Assembly (NCBI RefSeq): GCF_030463535.1
Contig: NC_132887.1
Coordinates: 18,333,358 to 18,397,357 of the forward strand
Length of the DNA: 64,000 nt
Source: Salminus brasiliensis
Taxonomy: Eukaryota > Chordata > Actinopteri > Characiformes > Bryconidae
Reading direction: 5' to 3'
The notes beneath the pieces are model-generated. The model searched no databases. It was given only the letters and a program-made list of their open reading frames with translations, and was not told where the DNA came from. How positions within the stretch are numbered: position 1 is the first letter of the stretch; every line of letters starts with the position of its first letter. This document shows positions 30,201 to 38,761 of the stretch, one piece after another. The position numbers and the translations under genes are program-made.

Positions 30201-31491
30201 CCTGCTTCAGTCTACTGATGCTCCCGCAGTCCCCCAAGCAAGACTAACCCTTGAGCTTGGCAAAAAAATGTAGCATATTTAAGTAACAGTCTGGCAAATT
30301 TGCCTATAAAGTGGCCAGGTACCAGGTGGCCAAATGGTGGCCAAATGTTTGTGGACACCCCTTTTAATAAATGCATCCAGCTACTACACAGCTTGTCTAG
30401 TCCCTGTACAGAAGTACTGCCAGTAGAATAGGAGTGGAGCAGATAAGCAGAAACATTTTGGTACCATGTCTAATGCTACGTTTGGGCTCCTAGACAGTAG
30501 AGACAGTTACCCTTGATTTGAGAAGAAACAGTAAATGAGCAAGTGTCCAAATTCTTTTGTCCATATAATTTATGTGGTTTGCATCTAGTGACATCTATGT
30601 AAGATCATGCCATGAAACATGCTAAGCTGCTCAGTTGTTAACAGATCCACTTTTGAAGAGACTGTTAGGTCCAGGCATCCCTCAAAAGAGCTCAGTATCG
30701 CTGGCCAGTACAGAGATTTATCAGTCTACTCATGCTTTAGCAAAGCTATACCTTACTCTTGGAGAACCCTTTGAATACATTTTTGAAGAGTTACTGTGTG
30801 AAGTTACTGTGACTAGCTTAGATGGCACTATGATTAGAAAGCTAGCTAGATTACCTTAGTGAACAAAGGCGATTCGGCTAAAGTTTATAAATGTTCACTA
30901 TTGGTTCATTTATCTGTATATCTTAATCAACCTGATGGTGTGAATTCACAGCAAACGAGGGGCTGTACTGTCTTGTTGTACCTGCAGGGGGTGCTATGAA
31001 CAGACTGAAGTTCATCATCTCCTGGCCTATCCTGGTATTGCTGTACTTCACTGTGCCAGACTGTGCCAAGCCACGGTGGGAGAGGTTCTTCATGATGTCC
31101 TTTTTCCTCTCCACACTGTGGATAGCCGTCTTCTCCTACTTCATGGTTTGGATGGTAAGTGGTACTTGGACCCTTTTTGTCGCTTTGTGGCTTTAGTTTC
31201 ATTTATCAGTTGCATGTGCTTTTTACATTGTATTGCTTTGAATAATGTTACTAATATACTATAGATTGCTTGTATTAGCAACAGTGTATTTCTGTCATTA
31301 TGTGCAGGTAACAATTATCGGCTACACACTGGGAATACCTGACGTTATAATGGGCATCACTTTTCTAGCAGCCGGCACCAGTGTTCCTGACTGTATAGCC
31401 AGCCTCATAGTTGCTCGACAAGGTAAGAAATGTTGTACACCTAGCTTTCTTCTCCTTCTTTGATGTTCTGTACTGTTTGAGTCGATTTCTA

Positions 31492-31553
<62 letters not shown>

Positions 31554-31974
31554 GTGTATACACAGGCCTGGGGGACATGGCTGTCTCCAACACAATTGGC
31601 AGTAATGTCTTTGATATCCTGGTTGGGCTCGGTGTTCCCTGGGGCATCCAGACGATGGCTGTCAACTATGGCTCTGTGGTATCTGTCGCTCTCTCTCCCC
31701 ATCAACTATACACACACCTACGCACAATCACCAAGAAGGGCTGTTGAAGCACAGTTGAAAAACACTGATGAATACTTTTTAACTACTCTGTACTCTTTTC
31801 TCAGGTGATAATCAACAGCAGAGGACTGGTGTACTCTGTAGTCCTGCTCCTGGGCTCAGTGGCTTTAACTGTAAGTTAACAGTAATCAGAGTAACATGCA
31901 CTAGAGACAGGTTAAACTGGAATTTTGGCGCGAGTTTTGACATGTTTGACATGTGCTATCCTATATACTGTTTG

Positions 31975-32015
<41 letters not shown>

Positions 32016-32962
32016 CATATAGTGTACCTTAATGCATCTGATCTGATTTGTGTTTTTTTAAAGTTATTACAGCCACACGATATGAGTAAAATATGCTATA
32101 CTAACAATATACTAAAATAAACCTTACTACAATTTTAACCTATTTTATTAAAATGACCAAATTATTATGCTGAATATTTTAACCTCCTTGATCACTTGTC
32201 TTACAGTTACACTTACATTTGAAATGCTGCAGTAAAATCTGGCAAAATGGTATACACACATTGTTTTGTGGGCAATTTATGTGAAATAATTATTTTATAG
32301 TGACAGTGTGCTCCTCGCATCTGCAGGTTGTGCATAAAGCAGCTGTAAAATTATTAGATGTTGATCAGTCTTAAAATGGCTAATACGCAGTCCATGACAA
32401 TATTTCCGGATTGGCCCCAGTCTTCATCCACTGATCTGTTATTATCAAAAGAACTAAAAGGATTATTGACTGTTTGAGGTTATGAAAACAATTCCACTTC
32501 TGAACTTCTGTATAGTAGCATAGATAGATAGCGAAGCTACAAGGTTTAAATCAACTTGATTTCAAGTGCTTAAGGACAATATAAAACAATTTTGTCGGTC
32601 AAAGATAAAACTTGATTGGCCCTTTATTTTTTGCTGAGAATGCAGCGAAAAGCAATATGGTCTATAAACTGAAATGACTGGTAGTTCTGTTCTGGGTCAT
32701 TCTGGCCCAGTTTAACACTACAAATATTAGAATATGACGTATTATCCTATATATATATATGTATGTATGCAACAGAATCATTGTTCATGCCTGCATCTCT
32801 CTGGCACAGGTCCTGGGAATCCATGTGAACAGGTGGAAGTTGGACTTCAGGCTGGGTGTGTATGTGCTCATGCTGTACGGAGTCTTCCTCTGCTTCTCCA
32901 TCCTGATTGAGTACAATGTCTTTACCTTCGTCAACCTGCCCATGTGTCAGGAGGGCATGTAG
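134..32962 (+). CDS. slc24a4: Sodium/potassium/calcium exchanger 4 (NCKX4), 5'-truncated by window, 16 exons
   Basis: This gene encodes a plasma-membrane exchanger that moves Ca2+ and K+ out in exchange for Na+. I built exons by joining GT-AG-bounded, phase-compatible open segments: 134-232, 17070-17146, 18615-18689, 19564-19648, 19721-19824, 21140-21214, 22141-22166, 22258-22311, 22659-22804, 27342-27511, 29552-29699, 30988-31154, 31308-31422, 31566-31678, 31805-31870, 32810-32962. They give 556 residues and a TAG stop; the human protein is about 605-622, so only the N-terminal signal region is missing. Hallmarks are the alpha-1 repeat ([20 protein letters not shown]), the alpha-2 repeat ([14 protein letters not shown], then [14 protein letters not shown]), an acidic cytosolic loop, and the C-terminus [11 protein letters not shown]. 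The loop wording ([23 protein letters not shown]) follows SLC24A4 rather than SLC24A3. Teleosts have a and b duplicates; I cannot tell which this is. Confidence 0.95.
233..5105. other. slc24a4 intron 2, first part
   Basis: Mostly unique AT-rich sequence with no recognisable gene. A G-rich patch lies at 1741-1810 and 1972-1983, and a relatively CpG-containing stretch at 1600-1740. The GT microsatellite at 4207 is listed separately. Confidence 0.6.
4207..4274. repeat. (GT)n microsatellite
   Basis: An interrupted GT repeat in slc24a4 intron 2. Confidence 0.95.
5106..5345 (+). mobile_element. Family M2 fragment, slc24a4 intron 2
   Basis: It shares AATGTTTGTGGATACC, TGTAGTCCCTGTATAGAAGT, GGAGCAGATAAACATAAACC and GCACCATGTCTAATGCCAGG with the element at 30337, and continues beyond it with AGGGTATAACGCCTCCCACC. 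The right end is not clear. Confidence 0.5.
5715..6068 (+). mobile_element. hAT-type MITE, family M1, copy 1
   Basis: A 354-bp non-coding element with imperfect terminal inverted repeats (TAGGGCTGGACAATATGAC; inverted right end TAGAGCTGGGCGATATGG). The flanking 8-mers CTCTGATT and TTCTGAAT match at 6 of 8 positions, as expected of an old hAT 8-bp target duplication. Confidence 0.7.
6173..6239. repeat. (GT)n microsatellite
   Basis: A nearly pure GT repeat with one C interruption, about 100 bp after the M1 MITE copy 1. Confidence 0.95.
7790..8410 (-). mobile_element. Degenerate Tc1-like element (family T1) in slc24a4 intron 2
   Basis: The block holds antisense transposase relics, including CTCCACAAGACCTCTGAAGG, GGTGTCCTGTGGAATCTGGC and TTTGGCCCATTTTTCCTGCT. 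The reverse-strand frame reads [20 protein letters not shown], a decayed helix-turn-helix region. The same family appears at 10290 (+), 47205 (-) and 55110 (-). Confidence 0.65.
10290..10605 (+). mobile_element. Family T1 Tc1-like fragment, sense copy
   Basis: The phrases CAGGTGAAGTGAAAAACAG, GGCAGCAAGTAAACAGTCC, AAAAGCAGGAAAAATGGTCA and GGGTGATGGGCACCGAAGG are the sense counterparts of the antisense phrases at 8192-8400. It covers the 5' end and start of the transposase only, with frameshifts. Confidence 0.6.
11790..12115 (-). mobile_element. Tc1-like transposase N-terminal fragment in slc24a4 intron 2
   Basis: The reverse strand, over two frames, reads like the DNA-binding half of a Tc1 transposase: [21 protein letters not shown], then [20 protein letters not shown]. 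It has no catalytic domain and no clear ends. This is a fragment of a different Tc1 subfamily from the three large elements. Confidence 0.65.
12329..12354. repeat. Poly(C) tract
   Basis: CCCCCTCCC followed by an uninterrupted C run of about 19, preceded by CCTTTATC. Such a tract can form a G-quadruplex on the other strand. Confidence 0.9.
13080..13600. other. GC-rich block in slc24a4 intron 2
   Basis: This ~520-bp stretch is clearly richer in G+C than the AT-rich intron (for example GGGCTGCCTGGGCCAGCAGC). It has a 143-codon forward ORF starting at 13168 and an overlapping reverse ORF. It matches no protein I recognise and lacks repeat hallmarks. A regulatory element or unrecognised exon is possible. 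Confidence 0.4.
13815..14126 (+). repeat. tRNA-derived SINE with TTTATCC tail, slc24a4 intron 2
   Basis: A pol III A-box-like TGGCTCAGCGGTTAGAGCG (13827) and B-box GGTTCGATTCC (13871) form a tRNA-related head. The body reads GCCACTGTTGGGCCCTTGAG and GATGGGTTAAATGCGGAGGA, and it ends in repeats of CTTTATC. It sits about 40 bp from the M1 MITE. Too degenerate at the acceptor stem to be a functional tRNA. Confidence 0.8.
14169..14524 (+). mobile_element. hAT-type MITE, family M1, copy 2
   Basis: A 356-bp element with ends TAGAGCTGGGCAATATGACG and inverted TAGGGCTGGGCTATGG. Flanking 8-mers CTTTCAGC and CTTTCAGG match at 7 of 8. The interior shares GTGCTTAATAAACACTGATC and TATCGTGATATAGTATTTTT-type phrases with copy 1. 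Confidence 0.75.
14525..17069. other. slc24a4 intron 2, last part
   Basis: I see no gene, clear transposon or strong regulatory motif. It ends in a T-rich polypyrimidine tract and TTTCAG before the exon at 17070. Confidence 0.6.
17411..18355 (-). mobile_element. Degenerate Tc1-like element in slc24a4 intron 3
   Basis: The ends TATGCAAAAGTTTGGGCACC and, inverted, TTATGTAAAAGTTTGGGCAA form terminal inverted repeats. The reverse strand holds transposase relics in broken frames (MWTDETNKK for [21 protein letters not shown] for [17 protein letters not shown]). Many frameshifts make it long dead. Confidence 0.75.
19564..19824 (+). CDS. slc24a4: slc24a4 alpha-1 repeat exons
   Basis: Two exons (19564-19648 and 19721-19824), separated by a 72-bp intron, encode [29 protein letters not shown] and then [34 protein letters not shown]. 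This is the alpha-1 cation-binding repeat of the CaCA exchanger superfamily. The acidic residue in SSAPELF and the GSAVFN helix are the known ion-coordinating elements, and all are present. Confidence 0.95.
19825..22140. other. slc24a4 introns 6-7 non-coding sequence
   Basis: Apart from the exon at 21140-21214 the stretch is AT-rich and without recognisable repeats or ORFs. Intron 6 is 1,315 bp and intron 7 is 926 bp. Confidence 0.6.
22141..22166 (+). CDS. slc24a4: slc24a4 26-bp micro-exon
   Basis: A 26-nt exon lies between TTTTTTCAG and GTAGGT and encodes FIYDGQIV plus two bases of a tryptophan codon. It is completed by the exon at 22258-22311 ([17 protein letters not shown]) after a 91-bp intron. 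The human protein has the equivalent FIYDEQIVWWE. Its phases fit only if it is included, so it is obligatory, and gene finders commonly miss exons this short. Confidence 0.9.
22659..29699 (+). CDS. slc24a4: slc24a4 large cytosolic loop exons
   Basis: Three exons (22659-22804, 27342-27511, 29552-29699) encode the intracellular loop between the two transmembrane halves. The first carries [22 protein letters not shown], the second [13 protein letters not shown] and [17 protein letters not shown], and the third is a fast-evolving acidic stretch ([20 protein letters not shown]). The acceptor of the third exon is CAG-CAACAG-CGG, a possible tandem site that would add or remove two glutamines. The introns between them are 4.5 and 2.0 kb. 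Confidence 0.88.
25478..25628 (+). repeat. Local direct duplication, slc24a4 intron 10
   Basis: ACAAGTTAGGTCTTTCCTAG occurs twice, about 110 bp apart (near 25488 and 25600), each preceded by CTACTRTCAWTTCCCAC. The unit is a small tandem duplication or two halves of a repeat. Confidence 0.6.
27115..27235 (+). mobile_element. Family M2 internal fragment, slc24a4 intron 10
   Basis: GTGGGCTAAAGGGGTGTAAA, GCCCCCCAGCATTGCTCTAT and ACTGTGTTCTCTGGAATGAT resemble the internal part of the copy at 5270-5345. It lies 110 bp upstream of the slc24a4 exon at 27342. Confidence 0.4.
27512..30336. other. slc24a4 introns 11-12 outside exon 29552-29699
   Basis: The sequence is non-coding. GGCTAGCATCACACTGAGTG near 27770 resembles GGCTAGCATCACACTAAATG near 25717, a shared old repeat. 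A hAT-like phrase GGCTGATACCGATCACTGG is at about 28754. Confidence 0.45.
28593..28629. repeat. (AAT)n microsatellite, slc24a4 intron 11
   Basis: An AATAATAAT run with one AAAAT interruption. Confidence 0.9.
30337..30568 (+). mobile_element. Small non-autonomous element family M2, slc24a4 intron 12
   Basis: The left end GCCAAATGTTTGTGGACACC and inverted right end TGGACAAAAGAATTTGGACA form ~20-bp imperfect inverted repeats around 190 bp of non-coding DNA (TTTGGTACCATGTCTAATGC inside). Relatives are near 5106-5345, 27120-27230 and 43557-43612. Confidence 0.55.
31308..31678 (+). CDS. slc24a4: slc24a4 alpha-2 repeat exons
   Basis: Exons 31308-31422 and 31566-31678 encode [58 protein letters not shown] and [18 protein letters not shown]. 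This is the second CaCA alpha repeat, with the conserved aspartate in SVPDC that pairs with the alpha-1 glutamate at the binding site. The 143-bp intron between them is almost half TG repeat right up to its acceptor. Exon two is 113 bp, so skipping it would shift the frame and destroy the transporter. Confidence 0.95.
31494..31560 (+). repeat. (TG)n microsatellite abutting the slc24a4 alpha-2 exon acceptor
   Basis: A TG run followed by TATGTG variants reaches to within five bases of the ACACAG acceptor of exon 31566-31678, replacing the usual polypyrimidine tract. Confidence 0.95.
31871..32809. other. slc24a4 intron 16
   Basis: A 939-bp AT-rich intron with a TA microsatellite near its start and another short TA run near 32748. 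Nothing else recognised. Confidence 0.6.
31981..32014. repeat. (TA)n microsatellite, slc24a4 intron 16
   Basis: A TA run after a TTTAT stretch, in the 939-bp last intron. Confidence 0.9.
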
Positions 32963-33569
32963 GCCCTGAATCGTCCAACCTGCAACCAAACCACCTTCAG
33001 ACCAGACCTACCTATACAAAACAACAGAAAAATCCTTCAGATGCACACCACCTTTGTATTCCACTGAGTTTTACTGTCTCCTACAGCATTTCCTCCCTCT
33101 GTTGTGAAAGAGCTAATGGGAACTACAGTTCTCAGACATCCCTGAGCTGCCTTGTGCCCGAGGAGGAGGTCATTCACCACTGTCTTCTCCAGCAGTTCCC
33201 TGGGCATTAGACACCCCTCTTATTGGCAGCTCTCCTTCTGACTGGGCAGCCCTCCATAACTGAATCCTGGACAACCGTGATCACACTTTCTCACACCCAG
33301 CAGCATGGCATGTCTTCTTTGCTGAACTGTGACCGCACAAATACCTGTAAACCTGTATGAAGAAGAGGAATGCCGCCCACTGAATCAAATACGAATGCAT
33401 TGTACTTACATTCTCTCCTGATTTGTCTTCCCTTGAGAATGAATCTAAAAAGCGAAAGCGAACCTGTTGCACTTTAGATAATAGGGTGAAATCTCTAGGT
33501 TGCACAGTGATTGCAGTGGGGAAAGGCACTGGCTCTTTTCCTGTTTCTGGTGCAATAAGGAGCAATAAA
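32963..33569 (+). other. slc24a4: slc24a4 3' UTR (proximal part)
   Basis: The sequence after the TAG stop is non-coding and has a first plausible AATAAA at 33564-33569. Longer transcripts are possible, because T-rich tracts and more AATAAA-like motifs follow (for example near 35390). The extent is inferred from signal position only. Confidence 0.55.
33564..33569 (+). promoter_or_regulatory. Candidate poly(A) signal of slc24a4
   Basis: A canonical AATAAA lies about 600 bp after the slc24a4 stop codon, followed within about 30 bp by an A-rich stretch. No transcript evidence is available. Confidence 0.4.
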
Positions 33570-35104
33570 GATAAAAGCAACGTTTGACAACAAGAAAAAG
33601 GATTCATTGTCTAAGTGAGAGATGCTTTTTGCTCTGAAGCATGAGGCACATAAGACCTTTTGTGAAAGCGACAGTGCATTACAGTATGACTTTACTAATA
33701 GCCTACTGCACAGAGATGTTACATGCAGTGCCACAGCAGATCCTGTTCCCAGTTCTGGAATGGTGAAGGTTTTCTGTACGCTCACAGCTTCTGTCAAAAT
33801 CTAGGAGGGCACCACTTCAGTTGACTAAAATGGGGTTGAAGTGAAGCTCTCAAGTCTGCCTTTGTGTTTTCATTGAATTCTGTTATTCTGTTAACAGGAA
33901 CATGAATCTCCTCCACAATCAGAGTTTTTTTTTTTTTCGATCTTACCTACTGTGATAACTCAAAGAATCCTCAGCACAGACTGGACAGACACTTCTGGAG
34001 AGCTCTTCACTGCCCCTTTGTCCTTTGTGGTGCGGAATATGTGTCTACGACTGACCACACCGACCAGACCGCAAGCAGGGATCTTTTTTTTTTTTTTTAA
34101 CAAATGTTTATATGTAAATATGACGTCAGAGATCCTCCAATTTGAACCAGTGCTTCCTTCCAGGTGGTGGGGCAGGGGACCCAACCTGTGACCCGACACG
34201 GTCACTCTTTTTCTTTTTCTTTTTTTTTTTTTGTTTGTTTTTGGTGATCTGCTCCAGCTCCGTCATCTGGGTCTCTCTCTGTATTTGTTAGTCTGTGATG
34301 CATGATTTTTAAACAAGAAAACAAGCCATTTTGACTAGCAGGGCAGACGATCACTGTCAACCCCCCAATATAAATGGCAGCTACCAGTCCTCTACACCCT
34401 CCGCCAAGAAAAACCCCAAAACAAACAAAAAAAAACCCACAAGGCTCAGGAGTCCAGAACCCGTGCCGAGGGCTGAGCTGTTTATGTCCATGTGAAACGT
34501 CGACTTGTGGAAACGTCAGGTGTTTGTGGTTCAGTGCTAAATGCTAAGAGGTGCCGTCACTGTCGTCTATGTGGAAAGGCAAGTCTTTTCTGCCGTATTT
34601 TTGATGTGTGCAGTATATAAATATTAGTATAAAGATATATATATATATAAAACGACATATGCAATCGCGATACAACCGAGCAGGGCTGGGTGTATTTACA
34701 TAGAAGGGGCCCTTTTTAGTGGAAGCTGCTGAAGTTGCCCGTTGAATAATGTTCCAAGCGCATGCAAATACTCAGCCATCTGTTCCCCTTACATTATTAG
34801 TAGTGCTACGAGGAACGGAACGTCTATCCCATGGCTGTGTGCTGTGTAGAATGCTGGTGGTAGTGGTGGTGTCTTTGGTCTGTGGTAGTTGGCATGTGTG
34901 TATGTGCGTGAGTGAGTTCAGACGGGCTACGATCTCTGAATGAAACGCGTTGAAGTAGGTTTCACAAGTCCGAAGGCCAAATGAATGTTCCCGGAGGCTT
35001 GGACTCATGTCCGTTTGCTGTAACCACGTTTAGGAGGAGTGGAAAGTGCACTGGAAATGGTGTTTGCTTTGAGTTTGCAAGATTAAGATGAGACAAGTGG
35101 GCGC
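33570..35104. other. Sequence after the proximal slc24a4 poly(A) signal
   Basis: It may be extended 3' UTR. T-runs are at 33925-33936, 34082-34098 and 34216-34232, which give short spurious ORFs. No gene is recognised. Confidence 0.5.
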
Positions 35105-36073
35105 TAGGGGTGTAACAGAACAGAAAAGTCACGGTTCGAATCACACCGCGGTTTGGACGTCTCGGTTTGGTGCGAGTTCGGCATGAGGGGAGAAATGCAA
35201 CCAAACACCAAATACATAAAATAATAATAGAATAACCAGTTTTTGTTCTGTATGTAGATGTTATTCGGTCAGCTCTAATCCTCAGTGTGAACACATCAGT
35301 ACAGATCAGTAATAATCAGACCTGTAAACTTGTTCTGATCTACTGGATATTGTCAACTACATGACTGGGTTTCTCCTTCAGCACAAAAATAAAGATTGGT
35401 GTTCAATGCTAGAGCGAGCACCACATAAAACTCTTATTCCAACATTTAGGATGATCTTAATACAATTGAGCTATTGAGAAACTGAGCTCGGGTGAGTCGG
35501 CTTCATTGCCAAAGTTAACCATAACAGTGAGGAATACAGTTGTACTGCTGCTGTTACTTTTTACAGTAATAATTCCTTCCATCTGGACTCAGAGCTGCCG
35601 TGAAAACACACAGACTGAACAGCTGTCTGTCACGAGAACGGCGAGTGTGAATAAAAACCACGAGAGCCAAAAGGCAACACATCTGCAGCGACAACAAACA
35701 GACCATGTCAGACTAAAAGTCACTAAGACAAACAGACTGTCAAAATAAGTCACAAATAGAAATTAACAGCCTTTGTCAAAATAAAAGTCTCTAGTCCATA
35801 CAAACAGCCTGTGTCAAAAATAAAAGTTTCTGGTACAAACGAACAGACTGTCAAAATGAAAAGTCTCTAACAAAAAGCTGAAACCTAAAAAGCATCTCCC
35901 TATTTCCTTTTTTGCTGATCTAAAGAGTGATCCGATCCATAACTCAAAAACTGTGATACAATCTGAACCATACATTTTTTGATCCTTAACACCACTACTT
36001 ACCACGCTGCGTCCAAGCCGTGACGACTGTATCATGACAATTGGGTATGAACATACGAACCGTTATACCCCTA
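35105..36073. mobile_element. hAT-like non-autonomous element downstream of slc24a4
   Basis: It begins TAGGGGTGTAACAGAACAG and ends CGAACCGTTATACCCCTA, an inverted pair. Near the left end are ACGGTTCGAATCACACCGCG and CTCGGTTTGGTGCGAGTTCG, a composition typical of teleost hAT-derived elements. Flanking 8-mers GTGGGCGC and GTGGCAAC agree at 5 of 8, so a target duplication is only weakly supported. No transposase ORF. Confidence 0.65.
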
Positions 36074-36834
36074 GTGGCAACATACAAGAAAAACACTGTC
36101 CTTATGTTTGTTTGCAGTTTTAATCAAGAATTGTGCTGATATAACTTTATTTACATGCAAACACTTGCCTTTTATTTAATCATGCAAATTCAAAGCACCA
36201 TTTTTTAAGTATAAAGTTTCTTTTTTCATTTAATTTTTGGATTTATTTTTTTTTTTTGAGTTCTAAATTGCAATTCTGTTACGCACATAAATGCTTAAAA
36301 CTTGCTTTCCTGTTATGCACTATGTTTTCTTCTTAATTTTGTAATTTAGCCAAATAATATGCTTATATGATAGAAACAGAGAGCAGGCTCCAATTCATAT
36401 CTAACAGTACATATATACAAATTATACCAAATCACTGTAGATAGGCTGTTTGCGTTGCTCCTTACTCTATTCAGGAGTCAGTCAGTCCTGTGCCATTGCC
36501 TGTTTATTGTAATGGTTATTATTCTTATATTTAAAAGGAGAGATGAGTATTTTTGACTCACTGTTTTATAAACTGTACTGCCTCCTAAGTGACCACGTTA
36601 TTGTTTTATTCCTTTCGGGGGAAAAGTGCCACTTAGGAGGCGGCGTCTTTGTCGCCAGTGGTAATAGCACTCTGACATGAACAGAAGTCTTTGTTATGCA
36701 CAGAACAAAAAAACCCACTATATACCTCTTCAGAAGAGACACTTTAAGTTGAAGGAAGATGCTTTAAACTTGACTGCACTCTGTGTCCATGCATGAAGAC
36801 ACACACATGCACAAAATGTATACACACAGGCATA

Positions 36835-37621
36835 CAGCGGCAATGAAAAGGATTCCGGCACTGGTTGCTAATATAATGGTCTGATTGTTATCTAAGTCAC
36901 AATTATAGACAAACCTAATCTAACTAAACTAATAACACAAAAAACGTTGTACTGCTCATGTCTTTTACTGGGCACACTAATTAAGCATCTACAGTGCAGG
37001 CTAGAAAAAGTAAGTGAGCCCTTGAAAATGAATGAAATGTAGATCCCCTTTTAGCTCAACTTTGAAGAGGATCATCTGGATCATTTTCTCTCTGCAGATG
37101 TGTTACATATCAACAACACTTCTGGAATGGTTTGCATGCACAGTGCCCTTCAGGTCATGCCACTTTTACTGTTCAGGCCCAGAAGCAGCAAATCAGCCTT
37201 AAACCACAATGCTCCCACCATCATGCTTCACAGTTGTGATGAGGTACTTGCTTTCTGGGGCCTACTGGAAGCTGTTTACATCAAGGCATGGTTAACATTT
37301 ACCAGTCTATCTAAGGAAGAATGGATTTGTGAGTAACGACTTTATGTGCCTTTATTTAATAGGCAAAGCACCTCTGAAACTGAACTGAACTGAAATTGGA
37401 CTGGAAATCTGTTTCCAATTAGCTCTAGATTAAATTATTAACACTGAAGTTCACTTACTTTTTCTAGCCTGCACTGTGGATGTTTACTGTGCTTAATAAA
37501 GCAATACAACTGTGTGTTTTAAGTTTAGTTAATTTGTCTTAAATGATAATTAGACAAGATTGTAATCAATGCAGGAAATCCAGGTAACTCTGAAGGGTTC
37601 ACTTACTGTTTCTTGCCACTG
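36835..37621 (-). mobile_element. Degenerate Tc1-like element with inner and outer repeats
   Basis: TA duplications flank it at 36833-36834 and 37622-37623. The outer ends read CAGCGGCAATGAAAAGGATT and, inverted, CAGTGGCAAGAAACAGTAAG. The inner ends (36992 and 37476) read CAGTGCAGGCTAGAAAAAGT in both orientations. The centre has only transposase relics, such as CTCCCACCATCATGCTTCAC (the antisense KHGGG box). It is internally deleted and has no ORF. Confidence 0.75.
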
Positions 37622-37979
37622 TATGCAGTACATACACATCCATTCACTTTATTTCCTGGTTCAGTACAAAAACATGTTCACACAGACACACATACACCTG
37701 CTTTCAGAGTGACTGTGACCTGCTGCACTGTGAGAGGAATGGTATGTGGGATCCTTCTTCCAAGCCGCTGTTAAAGGATAGAGATATAAAGAACTTCAAC
37801 ATGTGACATTGGTGTTTAACTTGAATGTATTTGTCTTGCTATCAATGGATGTATCCAACCAATGCATTTTACTGTAAAGCAATAATCTGAAGAAAAAAAA
37901 TATGTACATTAATATTTGAATCATTAGAAAATTGTATGGAGAGCCACAAATTAAATTCTACAGTTTATAAGCGGTGTAT

Positions 37980-38445
37980 GGTTTGCAGTGTGTTACTTTA
38001 TCGCCCCCCAGTGGTTTCCTGTGGTGGCGCATCTTGAGCCATTGTGGGCCGTATTTTTCAAGGTTACCTGAAACGTCAAGCTAAAATATCGGATTTTACG
38101 GTCGACAAAAGTATGATCGGGTCAGAAACGACAAAATAGGGATGATCCAAGAATCCCTTGCAGTGTAATAGCGAGCAATCGCTAGAGGATTTCATCTTGA
38201 TGCTGCTGTAATGTAAGCTAACGTTTCCTGCCCTGGTCCTCCAAGTCTCGGAGGCTGTATTTCATCATTTCTGCATGAGGATTATTTTCACCGTCAACAC
38301 AGGATGTAGAGAGGTGGAGGACTGGGCTCGAATGTGATTCCTAGAGACTGATCTACCGCGGATGTCCTTGGGGAGCTGGGCTGAAGTTCGGACGCTTCAG
38401 ACCACGCTGTTCTGACCCGGATATGTGTGTGAGTTCCCTGTGTTT
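37980..38445 (+). promoter_or_regulatory. Candidate dglucy promoter / 5' UTR exon region
   Basis: This stretch has many more CpG dinucleotides than its AT-rich surroundings (TCGGATTTTACGGTCGAC, CCGCGG and similar) and sits 3.3 kb before the first dglucy coding exon, which begins mid-exon after an acceptor. A donor-like GGATATGTGTGTGAGTTCC lies near 38420. The assignment is positional inference; no TATA box or mapped TSS is visible. Confidence 0.35.
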
Positions 38446-38761
38446 CACTGCTGGTGTGTTTCTGCCCCCAAAGCTTAGAGAGCCAGATAGCTCAGAACTA
38501 GAGGAGGTTTATATAACGTGTGCAGCAGACTCTGTGATCCTCTACTCGAACACCAACATTTTACGGGCTGTTAGTGGAAGATGACATCACGAGCACCCCT
38601 CGTTCAGCTTTCACTGTTCTGCTCCAGCCTCAGTGGAAACAGATTAGCTAGAAGCGCTGCAGCTACAGAAGTTAGCTCCGGACTCGCCAAACTGTTTAAA
38701 CGTGTCGGTCCACCTTAAATGCTGCAGCAGATACAGGCGTTCAACAATCCCAGCTGTACAG

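Noticed and set aside
31322..31705. 127-codon reverse ORF with a His-Thr run
   Set aside because: It is a shadow of the slc24a4 alpha-2 exons and the TG microsatellite between them.
134..32962. Assignment as slc24a3 instead of slc24a4
   Set aside because: The cytosolic loop ([29 protein letters not shown]) and the C-terminal exons align with human NCKX4 and not with the longer acidic loop of NCKX3.
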